DNA of 20,684 nt from Lentisphaera sp. (GTDB taxonomy: Bacteria > Verrucomicrobiota > Lentisphaeria > Victivallales > GWF2-50-93), in the NCBI GenBank assembly GCA_020721745.1, contig DYMC01000017.1:1-20684 (forward strand), written 5' to 3'. The notes beneath the pieces are model-generated. The model was not told where the DNA came from. It saw only the letters and a program-made list of their open reading frames with translations, and ran no database searches. Positions 8,107 through 16,140 of this stretch are shown piece after piece (positions within the stretch are counted from its first letter, which is position 1; every line of letters begins with the position of its first letter). Both the position numbers and the translations under genes were made by a program.

Positions 8107-9372
8107 TCAGATGCTTTTTGCGTGAGACAGGAGGAATTTCTCGGCGTCGGCGCACCAGAGGCCGTTGTTGGCTGAGCATATTTCGGAGAGTCCTGCGAAG
8201 AGCTTTGAAGCATCCGCTTTTTTACCGAAGTCGGCGATGGCGGTGAGTTCCATGGAGATGTTCGTATAGATCAGCTTTTTTCCGCCGGGGATTTTTGGCA
8301 GATTGAGGGTTGTGCCCACCACGGAGTCGAGTCCGCCGATGTGTGTGATCATGGCTGCGGGGTTGATGCGCCCCCGCGCCATCAGGTCGAGCGCCTCGCG
8401 CATGTCGTCGGTGTTGCCCCCGCTGGTGCCCACGATGTGGGTTCCCTGGTAGTGGACGTTGTAGAAGTTGAAGTTTGCGGAGAATGCCGGGTTCGTGGGG
8501 CCCGCGAAGAAGTTGAGACAGCCGTCGCGGGATAGTATTGCATCCCCTTGTTCAATGAGTTCCTTGACCGGGGCGAAGACGAAGACATCGTCGAAGCCTT
8601 TTCCGTCTGACGTGCGCATGAGTTCGGCGGCGGGCTCCTTCGTCGAGGATGTGTTGACGTAGACGAGCTTGATCCCTTGTTTGGCGGCCTCCTGCGTGGG
8701 ATAGAGGGATTCGGCGCGGCGCAGTCTGTTCTGGTCTATGTCGGTTACCAGGACGAGGGACGGTTTTCTGTCCCTGTGGATTGCGTAGTCTATCGCACCA
8801 AGTCCCATGGGGCCTGTTCCGGCGAGTATGGCTGTCCTTCCGGAGGGGACTATGTCCATGCTGTGCGAGTATGATCCTGGTTTGATGTGGTAGTTGGCGT
8901 GGAAGGCGCCGATTATGCAGGACATGGGTTCGGCGAGGGAGCCCATGAAGAATGCGTCGCCGTCGTAGGGGAGGAGGCAGTCCTGTGTCATGACCTCTTC
9001 GGGGATGATCACGTAGGTTGCGTCTCCACCGATGAATTGGTAGGAGTAGCCTGGTGCGTCGAGGCTTCCCCTGTAGTTGAGGGCGGGCTGGACGGTGAAT
9101 TTCTGTCCGGGATGGAATTTGTCCTTCCACTTTGCTCCGACTTCGGTTATTTCGCCGCAGAACTCGTGTCCGATGATGACTGGATTTTTGGAGACATCGT
9201 GAGGTATGCGCTTGTGGTTCTCGCCCTGTTCGGCGGCCTTGTATGAAGACATGCAGAGGCTGTCGGTAGTGATTCTCGCGAGGATCTCGCCGTCCTTGTG
9301 CGGAGGCAGTTCGAATTCGTCAAGGCGCAGGTCTTTTTTTCCGTGCAATCGGACGGCTTTGGCCTTTATCAT
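8107..9372 (-). CDS. Zinc-dependent medium-chain dehydrogenase, L-sorbose-1-phosphate reductase-like
   Basis: This 421-residue protein belongs to the zinc alcohol dehydrogenase superfamily. Catalytic zinc ligands are Cys40 (SLCMSSYK) and His69-Glu70 (GHEFCGE). The Rossmann domain has GTGPMG (185-190), and Asp211 at the end of the second strand suggests NAD(H) preference. The four-cysteine structural zinc lobe is missing. The NYRGSLDAPGYSYQ, GGDATY and SLAEPMSC segments match, from memory, the group named L-sorbose-1-phosphate reductase, enzymes that interconvert sugar phosphates; the real substrate is unknown. AGGAG lies 9 nt before the ATG, and the gene begins 5 nt after the second secretin stops. 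It has no obvious functional tie to either neighbour. Confidence 0.9.
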   Translation of the reverse strand: MIKAKAVRLHGKKDLRLDEFELPPHKDGEILARITTDSLCMSSYKAAEQGENHKRIPHDVSKNPVIIGHEFCGEITEVGAKWKDKFHPGQKFTVQPALNYRGSLDAPGYSYQFIGGDATYVIIPEEVMTQDCLLPYDGDAFFMGSLAEPMSCIIGAFHANYHIKPGSYSHSMDIVPSGRTAILAGTGPMGLGAIDYAIHRDRKPSLVLVTDIDQNRLRRAESLYPTQEAAKQGIKLVYVNTSSTKEPAAELMRTSDGKGFDDVFVFAPVKELIEQGDAILSRDGCLNFFAGPTNPAFSANFNFYNVHYQGTHIVGTSGGNTDDMREALDLMARGRINPAAMITHIGGLDSVVGTTLNLPKIPGGKKLIYTNISMELTAIADFGKKADASKLFAGLSEICSANNGLWCADAEKFLLSHAKSI

Positions 9373-9377
9373 TGTGG

Positions 9378-11774
9378 CTATCTCCTGAACGGTGGCAGGC
9401 CGCGGATTTCCCTTTCACGCAAAGGCGAGCCATCCGGATTGACTAGGCGGACGGTGGTGAAGATCAGGAGATTTCTCTTGTCCCTCTCCTCGGTTTTTGA
9501 TCTGAACAATCTTCCGAGGAGGGGGATGTCTCCGATCATTGGTATTCTGTCGTCGGTTACGTCGGATTCGTCTTTGATTGTCCCCCCCATGACGATGGTT
9601 TCTCCGTCGTAGACGGTCACGGTTGTTTCGACTGTTCGTGCCTCGATTATTGGCATTATGATTACGTTGGTCACGGTGTTGGCACCGTAGTCTATCTTAT
9701 AGCTGTAGTCAATCCATCCGATATGGCTTTGGACGAGTGGTAGCATCTGCAATGCGATGGTGTATTTGTCGGCATCTACGGTGGGTGTGACGGTCAGCAT
9801 AACTCCGAGCTGAACCGGCTCACCGAATTCGGGGATGGATGGGACGACATAGGTGTTTCCAGCGCCATCATCAATTACTTCCGCTTCTCCCCATGATTCC
9901 GGGAAGTATTGCTCCGTGGTCATTCTTATAACCGCCTGTTGTCCGTTCATGGTCGTAACGCGGGGGGTTGAGAGGATTTCCGTCCTATTGGAGGCGTTCA
10001 ATGCATGCACTATGGCCTGATATGTGACACCTTCCGAGTCGTGATGGGTGATGTTGAAGAGGGTATCGTTTCCACCGGCCCATGTGGTGGTCAAGTCGTC
10101 TCCGAATCTCATAAGGGGGTCGTTCCGGTCGAATGACATGGAGCTGTTGCCCATGGGAGGGTTGGTTTGGCCGGCAGGTCTGCTTATGAGCCACTCGAAT
10201 CCGAGGGAATTCACATCTGCCTCTGCGACTTCGACGAATTTGGCCTCGATGAGAACCTGGGGGTCGACTACGTTTATTTCATCTATGATATCCTCTATCT
10301 TGGCCAAGTTGTCAGGGGTATTCGTGGCAATTAGCCTGCTTATTCTGCCGTCGAAGACGATTCTTGCGCCTTCGGGGAACTGGATGCCGCGCTCCTGGAA
10401 ATAGGTTTGGACTGTCGCGGAGCTGCCTGTCGTGTCTGCACCTTCGCCACCGGCCTCGCCACCCACTGCGGATATGGCCTCGGTTTCGAGGGCGTAGATT
10501 CTCGTTTCGAGATCGTCGAGGGGGATTTCCTGTGTTGCGATGACGACTGCGTATTTTTCAATCCTGTATTTGAGGTTTGCGCCTTGGCAGATGATTTTTA
10601 TCGCGTCGCCGAGGGGGATATTGTCCACGAGCATGGTGATCGTGGGCACGCTTGACGGGCCTGCCGGTGCTGGAGCCGGGGCTGCGTCTCCGCCATCATC
10701 CGCTTTTGCGTCCGGGGCGGCGGCGGGAGTCGGCGACAACTCCAGGCCTGATGACATTCTGAGGATGATATTGACGCCCTTGCCCTCGGGATCTCTGTCG
10801 CGGCTTCTGGCCTTGAGATATTTGATGGCCGACTGTATGGATACTTCGTCGAAGTCTATCTTGTCTATTATAATATCGTTGAGCTTCTTCTGTATGGAGC
10901 TTGTCTCCTGGTTTTTGAGAGTTGGCTCCTTCAGGACTTCTTCGGTGCTGGCATAAGTTCTCGGGACGAGCGGGGGGACGTACTTCCATTCGGCCTCGGC
11001 CATTCTTTCGCGTTGCGTCATCTTGTGGCGTTCTTTCGCCACATCGTACATTTTTCTTGAGATGATCTTGATCTGCTCGGCGGCTCTCAGGTGGTATGGG
11101 TTGATCGCGAGAACCTCCTCGAACTTGTCACGGGCCTTGTCGAGCTGGCCGTCCTCGTAGAAGTTCTTGCCCTGCTGGAAGAGGACATCTATCTTGTATA
11201 GCCTTTCGTCCTTTTTCGGGTCTGCAGCCTCCTCTGAGACATTGTTTCTGTATTCAACGACGGACTTCATGCGGACGTATCGTTTGATGAGGTCCCTCAT
11301 CCTCTTCTCGTTGGATGGGTATATGATGATGGCCTCGTTGCATAGCCTTATAGCATCGTCGTATTTGGCGCTGTCTGCGGCCTTTTCGGCCTCTGCCGCC
11401 TTCTCCTCGGCGAGGAAATAGTAGCTGTCCGAGATTGCCTGGTCTATTCCCTGTATTTTCGGGGGGATGAGCGGGTTGTTGTCAATCTTTTTGAGTATTT
11501 CCTTTGCCGGGATGAAGAACTCCTTCACCGCCTCCTCATATTTTGACTCGGAGTAAGCCTCCCTTCCCTTGATGAAGAGCTCGTCGGCCTCCTTCACCTT
11601 GGCGGACTTCTCCGCCACGGTGATGTCGGACTGGAAGCGGACCTCGTCTTTTGCGGCGTTGTCGTCCTGGACGGGGGTGGCCGCCGGAGCTTTGGGCGGT
11701 GTCGCCTCCATGTCGTCCGCGAAGGAGTGCAGGGAGAGTCCCATGCATATGGCCAGGCAAAGCTTTAAATTCAT
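9378..11774 (-). CDS. Secretin-family outer-membrane pore, second (shorter) paralogue
   Basis: This 798-residue protein starts with a signal peptide (MNLKLCLAICMGLSLHSFA, likely cleaved after residue 19). Residues 20-60 are low-complexity and 60-240 form three TPR-like helix pairs (64-95, 118-153, 193-230). An STN/N0-type domain (about 295-413) is interrupted by an Ala/Pro/Asp-rich insert (about 347-376). An N1-like region (VQTYFQERGIQF) and the C-terminal secretin beta-barrel region follow. That region has VLIEAKFVEV, the conserved IPMIGDIPLLGRLFRS segment and the end RLVNPDGSPLREREI. Secretins form homo-oligomeric outer-membrane gates for type IV pili and type II/III secretion. AGGAG lies 8 nt before the ATG. 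The gene is 34 nt behind its longer paralogue, and the two look like an old duplication with fully reworked N-terminal halves. Confidence 0.93.
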   Translation of the reverse strand: MNLKLCLAICMGLSLHSFADDMEATPPKAPAATPVQDDNAAKDEVRFQSDITVAEKSAKVKEADELFIKGREAYSESKYEEAVKEFFIPAKEILKKIDNNPLIPPKIQGIDQAISDSYYFLAEEKAAEAEKAADSAKYDDAIRLCNEAIIIYPSNEKRMRDLIKRYVRMKSVVEYRNNVSEEAADPKKDERLYKIDVLFQQGKNFYEDGQLDKARDKFEEVLAINPYHLRAAEQIKIISRKMYDVAKERHKMTQRERMAEAEWKYVPPLVPRTYASTEEVLKEPTLKNQETSSIQKKLNDIIIDKIDFDEVSIQSAIKYLKARSRDRDPEGKGVNIILRMSSGLELSPTPAAAPDAKADDGGDAAPAPAPAGPSSVPTITMLVDNIPLGDAIKIICQGANLKYRIEKYAVVIATQEIPLDDLETRIYALETEAISAVGGEAGGEGADTTGSSATVQTYFQERGIQFPEGARIVFDGRISRLIATNTPDNLAKIEDIIDEINVVDPQVLIEAKFVEVAEADVNSLGFEWLISRPAGQTNPPMGNSSMSFDRNDPLMRFGDDLTTTWAGGNDTLFNITHHDSEGVTYQAIVHALNASNRTEILSTPRVTTMNGQQAVIRMTTEQYFPESWGEAEVIDDGAGNTYVVPSIPEFGEPVQLGVMLTVTPTVDADKYTIALQMLPLVQSHIGWIDYSYKIDYGANTVTNVIIMPIIEARTVETTVTVYDGETIVMGGTIKDESDVTDDRIPMIGDIPLLGRLFRSKTEERDKRNLLIFTTVRLVNPDGSPLREREIRGLPPFRR

Positions 11775-11808
11775 AGATTGAACTCCTATGTTTTAGTATG
11801 GAAGAATA

Positions 11809-14800
11809 TTATCGTCTGAAGTCAAAAGTTCCTCTGGTCTGTCCTGCTCTGATCGGGATTCCGTCTGGGTTGACGAGGCGCGCTGTGATGAAAATGATCA
11901 GATTCCTCTTCGTTCCCAGCTCGTTTGTGGTTCTTGCAAGTCTTCCGAGGAGCGGGATATTTCCGAATCCGGGTATTTTGTCGTCCACCGCCGAGACATT
12001 GTCGCGGATCATCCCCCCGATGATCAGGGTTTCGCCGTCATATACTTTCACATTGGTTTCGACATCCCTTCTGGACAGCTCTCTCATTATGAGTGTGGCG
12101 GTGGTCTCTTGGTCGGCGATCACTAAGCCATAGCTGTAGTCTGTCCATCCCGTCCGTTCGAGCACCTGGGGGTGGAGTGCCAGGGATATTGTATAGTTGT
12201 TGGGGCTTACGGTCGGTGTTACGGTGAATCTTATACCGACGTCCGTGGCTTCGCCGAATTCGGGATATGACGGGATGATGGAGACGGTAGTGTCGGTCAC
12301 GGTTATTTCCGGTTCGGTCCAGGATTCGGGGTAATACTCCTCGCGGACCATCCTGATGGTGGCCTCCGTTCCGCTTGTGGCGATGACTTTGGGGGCGGAG
12401 AGGACTTCGGCGGACTGGCTTCTGTTGAGCGCATGGAGGTAGAAGGAGAGGTTGTATCTTCCGCCCGGGCCGAAATTTGCCGGCCACTGGAGGTTGTTTA
12501 TAAGCCTCGAATTGACAGTATCGTCCAGTGGGCTCCTTATGTTGCTGGCATTAACCCCTAGGGTTCTCATGGTGGACGCATTCTGGGTGACCTGCCATGA
12601 GCTTGTGTCGTTGAGGCCGGCCGCGTTGTTTATGTCCTTGCTGAATAGGTATTCGAATCCGAGTTCCTCGAGATCGGTCTGTGTGAGTTCGACGAATTTT
12701 GCCTCGATGAGGACGAGAGGGGTTTCGACATCAATTTCCCTGAGCAGTGTTTCGATGCGCCGGAGGTTTTCAGGTGTGTTTTTGACGATCAGCTTTCCGG
12801 AGCGCCTGTCGTATGCGATGGTCGAGTCGGTATCGGTGAAGGGGACACCACGTTCTGTGAAGTATGCCTTGAGCTGTTCGCTGCTGACGCTGGCGGGGCG
12901 TGTGGCGGTCCCGCCAGCGGTGGTTCCGCCGGTGGTGGCGTCGAATGTGGTTGCGGTGTCGATTATGTCGGCATCTGTGGCCATCATGTCGGTTGCCTCC
13001 TCGCCTGCGGTGGCTGGTGCTATGGTGCTGATGACAGCACCACGGACCTTGAAGAACCGCGTTTCCATGACGGTTGTGATTTCGGTGCTTATGATTACAG
13101 CTCTGTCGCCGACCCTGTATTTCAGCCCCGTGGACTGGCAGATGTATCTTATGACCTCGCCTACGGGTATGTCGTCGAGGCTGATGGTGATTTTTGGGAT
13201 TTGATCCATCTGGTCCGCGTTGAGGTGGAGGGTTATGGGGATGCCTGTTTTTTCGGGACTTGTGTCGTTGTCCTTGCTTTCGGAAATGAGATACTGGACG
13301 ACGGAATTGAGGGATGTGTCCTCGAATTCGATTCTTGGTATGACGATGTCGTTCAGCTTGCTTGCGATGGAGCTTCTGTCGGCCTGCTTGGTTATCAGAT
13401 CCTGGACGGGCTTGTCGGCGGGGCGCGGGAGGACAGCCTCGTTCCAGTTCCATTCGTTTATGGCGAGGGTTTCGAGATATTCGTTGTATCTGCGGACTCT
13501 TGCGGAGTCATGGATGGTTTCGTAGAGGTTCTTGAGCATTCTGGTGGCCTTGATGTTGTAGGGGTCTCTCATCAGGACTGTTTCGAGGGCATCCCTTGCG
13601 CGCATATACTCTTGGTTTTTTATCAGAGTTTCGGCCTGGGCAAGGTTTACGTCTATGTCGTTGATGCGCAGGTCTCTGCCGGAGTCGATGTTGGTGAGTG
13701 ATATCTGCTCTCTGAATTCAGCGGCGGCGATCTCCTTCTCGCATTTCTCCTCCATCGTGACGATGGCTTCCACCTCTTTGTCGCTGTTTCTGGCCATTTC
13801 GGCCAGGCGCGGGGACTTTATGTTGAGTTTCTCCTGGAATCTGGCGATGTCCAGGGAAGTGTCGGCGAAAAGTTTTCTGGAGGTCTCCCATGCGTCTTTT
13901 GCATCGTTGAAACGTCTTTTCGCGAAAAAGTTTTCAGCGTAGTGCCAGATCGTTCTTGCCACTTTTCTTCTGAGATCCAGCGATCTTTCAGCTATCCTGG
14001 ACTTGAGATGCTCGACGTTTTCGGATGCAAGGGGATGCAGTGTTTTTTCGGCTTCGTCTACTGCCGCCTCTGCCTTCTGTATGGTATCATTGAAGTCCTT
14101 GAGTGCTTTTATCCACGCGTTCTTTTTCCTTTCGTCGCGCTTTTGCTCGATGTAGTTCAGGGTATACTGGTCTTTCGTTATGGAGTTGTCTATTTCGGAG
14201 GAGAGGTCCCGTATTATGGCCAGAGCCTTGCCTATCTGCTCCTCGTTCTGGGCTGTATCGTCCGGCGAGAGCGCCTGGGGGTTGTCCCGGATGGGTTGCA
14301 ATGTGTCTTTTATCTCGGTCAGGAGCTGGTCTATCTTGTTTCTTGGGATCTGTCCCAAATCGTTGTCTTCGGGGTGGGAGAGGATTTGTTCGCATTTTCC
14401 GAGGATCCTTTCGAGACGGTTGCGCTGCTCGACGATGAGTTTGTTGTCTCTAGTTCCTGTTCTGACGGACTTTTCCTTTTCCGCGACGATGGAGATTTCT
14501 TTGAGGATCTGCTCTATCAGGGGCTTGTACTTGGAGAGTATCTCGATGGTGACGGTGTTGTCTTTTGCGATGTCTTTGACGGTCTTGTCGTATTCGGCGG
14601 AGATTTTGGGGATTTGGGCATCGAGTTCGCGGAGGGCCGGGATAGCCTTGTCTATGGCATCGTCCATCTGTTTGGTTCTCTGCGTGTCCTCGTTTTTGAG
14701 AATTGTTGGGATGTCGTTGGGTTTGGCTGTGGTGCCCTTCTGCGGATTGAGGGCGTTGCCCTGCTGCTCGATGGCGGTGTTCGCAGGCTTCGCATCTGCA

Positions 14801-14883
14801 GCTTCATCTTGAGAGGTGCAGGCGAAGGGGAATGCCGTCAAGACCGAGATCTTGAATATCAGCTTGGCCGATTTTGAAAACAT
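11809..14883 (-). CDS. Secretin-family outer-membrane pore, long paralogue (Amuc_1098 position)
   Basis: This 1024-residue protein has an N-terminal export signal (1 to about 22; Cys22 in PFAC is only a poor lipobox) and a charged linker. A very long helical, probably coiled-coil region spans about 65-400, with a TPR-like pair at about 413-455. An STN/N0 domain (about 507-600), a Thr/Ala-rich linker (about 620-665), an N1-like domain (SSEQLKAYFTERGVPF, 667-682) and the secretin region follow. That region has LVLIEAKFVEL (723-733), IPGFGNIPLLGRLART and RLVNPDGIPIRAG near the end. The ATG has a strong GGAGGAG a few bases upstream. It lacks AMIN domains usual in PilQ; the helical N-terminus probably takes over periplasmic or peptidoglycan contacts. 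By order it corresponds to Amuc_1098. Confidence 0.93.
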   Translation of the reverse strand: MFSKSAKLIFKISVLTAFPFACTSQDEAADAKPANTAIEQQGNALNPQKGTTAKPNDIPTILKNEDTQRTKQMDDAIDKAIPALRELDAQIPKISAEYDKTVKDIAKDNTVTIEILSKYKPLIEQILKEISIVAEKEKSVRTGTRDNKLIVEQRNRLERILGKCEQILSHPEDNDLGQIPRNKIDQLLTEIKDTLQPIRDNPQALSPDDTAQNEEQIGKALAIIRDLSSEIDNSITKDQYTLNYIEQKRDERKKNAWIKALKDFNDTIQKAEAAVDEAEKTLHPLASENVEHLKSRIAERSLDLRRKVARTIWHYAENFFAKRRFNDAKDAWETSRKLFADTSLDIARFQEKLNIKSPRLAEMARNSDKEVEAIVTMEEKCEKEIAAAEFREQISLTNIDSGRDLRINDIDVNLAQAETLIKNQEYMRARDALETVLMRDPYNIKATRMLKNLYETIHDSARVRRYNEYLETLAINEWNWNEAVLPRPADKPVQDLITKQADRSSIASKLNDIVIPRIEFEDTSLNSVVQYLISESKDNDTSPEKTGIPITLHLNADQMDQIPKITISLDDIPVGEVIRYICQSTGLKYRVGDRAVIISTEITTVMETRFFKVRGAVISTIAPATAGEEATDMMATDADIIDTATTFDATTGGTTAGGTATRPASVSSEQLKAYFTERGVPFTDTDSTIAYDRRSGKLIVKNTPENLRRIETLLREIDVETPLVLIEAKFVELTQTDLEELGFEYLFSKDINNAAGLNDTSSWQVTQNASTMRTLGVNASNIRSPLDDTVNSRLINNLQWPANFGPGGRYNLSFYLHALNRSQSAEVLSAPKVIATSGTEATIRMVREEYYPESWTEPEITVTDTTVSIIPSYPEFGEATDVGIRFTVTPTVSPNNYTISLALHPQVLERTGWTDYSYGLVIADQETTATLIMRELSRRDVETNVKVYDGETLIIGGMIRDNVSAVDDKIPGFGNIPLLGRLARTTNELGTKRNLIIFITARLVNPDGIPIRAGQTRGTFDFRR

Positions 14884-14919
14884 TTTCTCCTCCGAATATG
14901 GTATTGTGTTACTTTGTTG

Positions 14920-16125
14920 CTAAAAGGGAATATCCCCGGGATTGACGGGAACGCCTGGGAACGGAATATCCCCGGGATTGACGGGAACGCCTGGGAGCAC
15001 CTCTGTTTCCTTTGGCTTGAGCCGGTGCACTGGTTCTGCCCCCACGTCGAAGACATCCTCGGTCCCCGCCTTTGAGACCTGTATCTGCAGGGCATCCCTG
15101 TTGGTTATCTTGGATATCGAATAGGTCTCCTCGTCTTCGGCCGCGGGAGTTGGGACAGAGAATTTCTCGTTGAGGACAAGTCTGAACTTCTGTGCGGTAA
15201 AGGAGTCTGTGATGCTGATGGTCTCCTTGTTTTCGTAGGCGTCGCTCTTCACGTTGACTGTTATCGGGGCGTCATTCCCTGTCTGTATGATTATCTGGCT
15301 TTGGTCCTCGCTGTTCGCGGAGTTGATCTTTTTGTCAAAACTTTCGGATTCCTTGGGGATGATGTCGAGTATCTTGTAGACTGAGCCGTCTATGGATACT
15401 TCGCCGCCTATTTTCCTGAACTTGTCGTCCATGCGCCCTTTTTCCTGGACCCATTCGCTGGTATGGATCTCCCACTTGGCCTTCGAAGCTCCCTTCTTGA
15501 CGATCTTCTTCAGATGGAAGCGCAGTTTCCTCCTGTTTATGCTTTCCACGAAGAGACGATAGATGGTCGGGGGATGGCTCTTCGGATCCTTGATGCTCGT
15601 CCCCTTTTTGATTTCGAATATGTTGGAGAAGCCGTCGTTGTCCAGATCATAGTCAATGTCCTTGGGATCGTTTGGTGCCATTCCCAGTTCAGTCTCCTTG
15701 ATGTCCGATATTCCATCTCCGTCGCTGTCCTTCTCCCGATCTATCTCCCCTGGGTCTATCGGTGAGAGCGCCGCGCCGCATATCGAGCATTTCTTGTTGT
15801 TGAAGTCGGCGATTGGGATTATCGCATGGCATGAGGGGCATGGGGCGGAATGGTATGGCGAGAGCAGGTCGCAGAAGAGGAGATTCTCGGCCTTGCGCGC
15901 CGATGATTTCTTCCATGTGCTCTCCTTTTCGAAGATGGAGGAAGGAACGTATTTGGTCGGATCAATGCTGGGGTAGTCCGGACTTTTCTCCTCGAACTGC
16001 AGATCTCCGACACCGATGTTCCTCGATTGTTTGACTATGAGTATGAGCTGGACCATGGTGAACATGAAGACCAGCAGGAAGATCACAAGTATTATCTTCT
16101 CATAATGTTTTTTCAAGAAGGCCAA
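14920..16125 (-). CDS. Single-TM protein with zinc ribbon and calcium-type loops (Amuc_1099 position)
   Basis: This 401-residue protein begins with a TTG start: GGGAG lies 7 nt upstream and the next codons give a clean MAFLKKHYEK plus one TM helix (10-31). A four-cysteine zinc-ribbon candidate follows (CPSC 96-99, CSIC 113-116). Next come two Asp-rich loops of thrombospondin-3/calcium type: DSDGDGISD (133-141) and DYDLDNDGFSN (158-168). The beta-rich remainder (about 185-375) resembles no family I can name. It ends in two copies of PGVPVNPGDIPF (378-389 and 390-401). With the N-terminus inside, everything after residue 31 is periplasmic. Its place between the Amuc_1100-like gene and the secretin, and the length, match Amuc_1099; I assign it by position, not by clear homology. 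A PilP-like linker role, from inner membrane to secretin, is a guess. Confidence 0.8.
   Translation of the reverse strand: MAFLKKHYEKIILVIFLLVFMFTMVQLILIVKQSRNIGVGDLQFEEKSPDYPSIDPTKYVPSSIFEKESTWKKSSARKAENLLFCDLLSPYHSAPCPSCHAIIPIADFNNKKCSICGAALSPIDPGEIDREKDSDGDGISDIKETELGMAPNDPKDIDYDLDNDGFSNIFEIKKGTSIKDPKSHPPTIYRLFVESINRRKLRFHLKKIVKKGASKAKWEIHTSEWVQEKGRMDDKFRKIGGEVSIDGSVYKILDIIPKESESFDKKINSANSEDQSQIIIQTGNDAPITVNVKSDAYENKETISITDSFTAQKFRLVLNEKFSVPTPAAEDEETYSISKITNRDALQIQVSKAGTEDVFDVGAEPVHRLKPKETEVLPGVPVNPGDIPFPGVPVNPGDIPF
14927..14998 (-). repeat. In-frame 36-bp tandem duplication at the 3' end of the zinc-ribbon gene
   Basis: Copies at 14927-14962 and 14963-14998 match at 35 of 36 bases. They encode the last 24 residues, two PGVPVNPGDIPF units, and end 3 codons' worth of bases from the TAG stop at 14920-14922. 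The near-identity indicates a recent or actively maintained slippage duplication. Confidence 0.95.
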
Positions 16126-16140
16126 GGTTTGTCTCCCGTT

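Noticed and set aside
13942..14877. 311-codon plus-strand frame opposite the long secretin
   Set aside because: It is antisense to a clear coding region, has no ribosome site and no recognisable domain; it arises from the GC-skewed codons of the secretin gene.
14884..14919. Terminator or promoter between the zinc-ribbon gene and the long secretin
   Set aside because: The 36-nt gap holds only the secretin ribosome site and shows no stem-loop.
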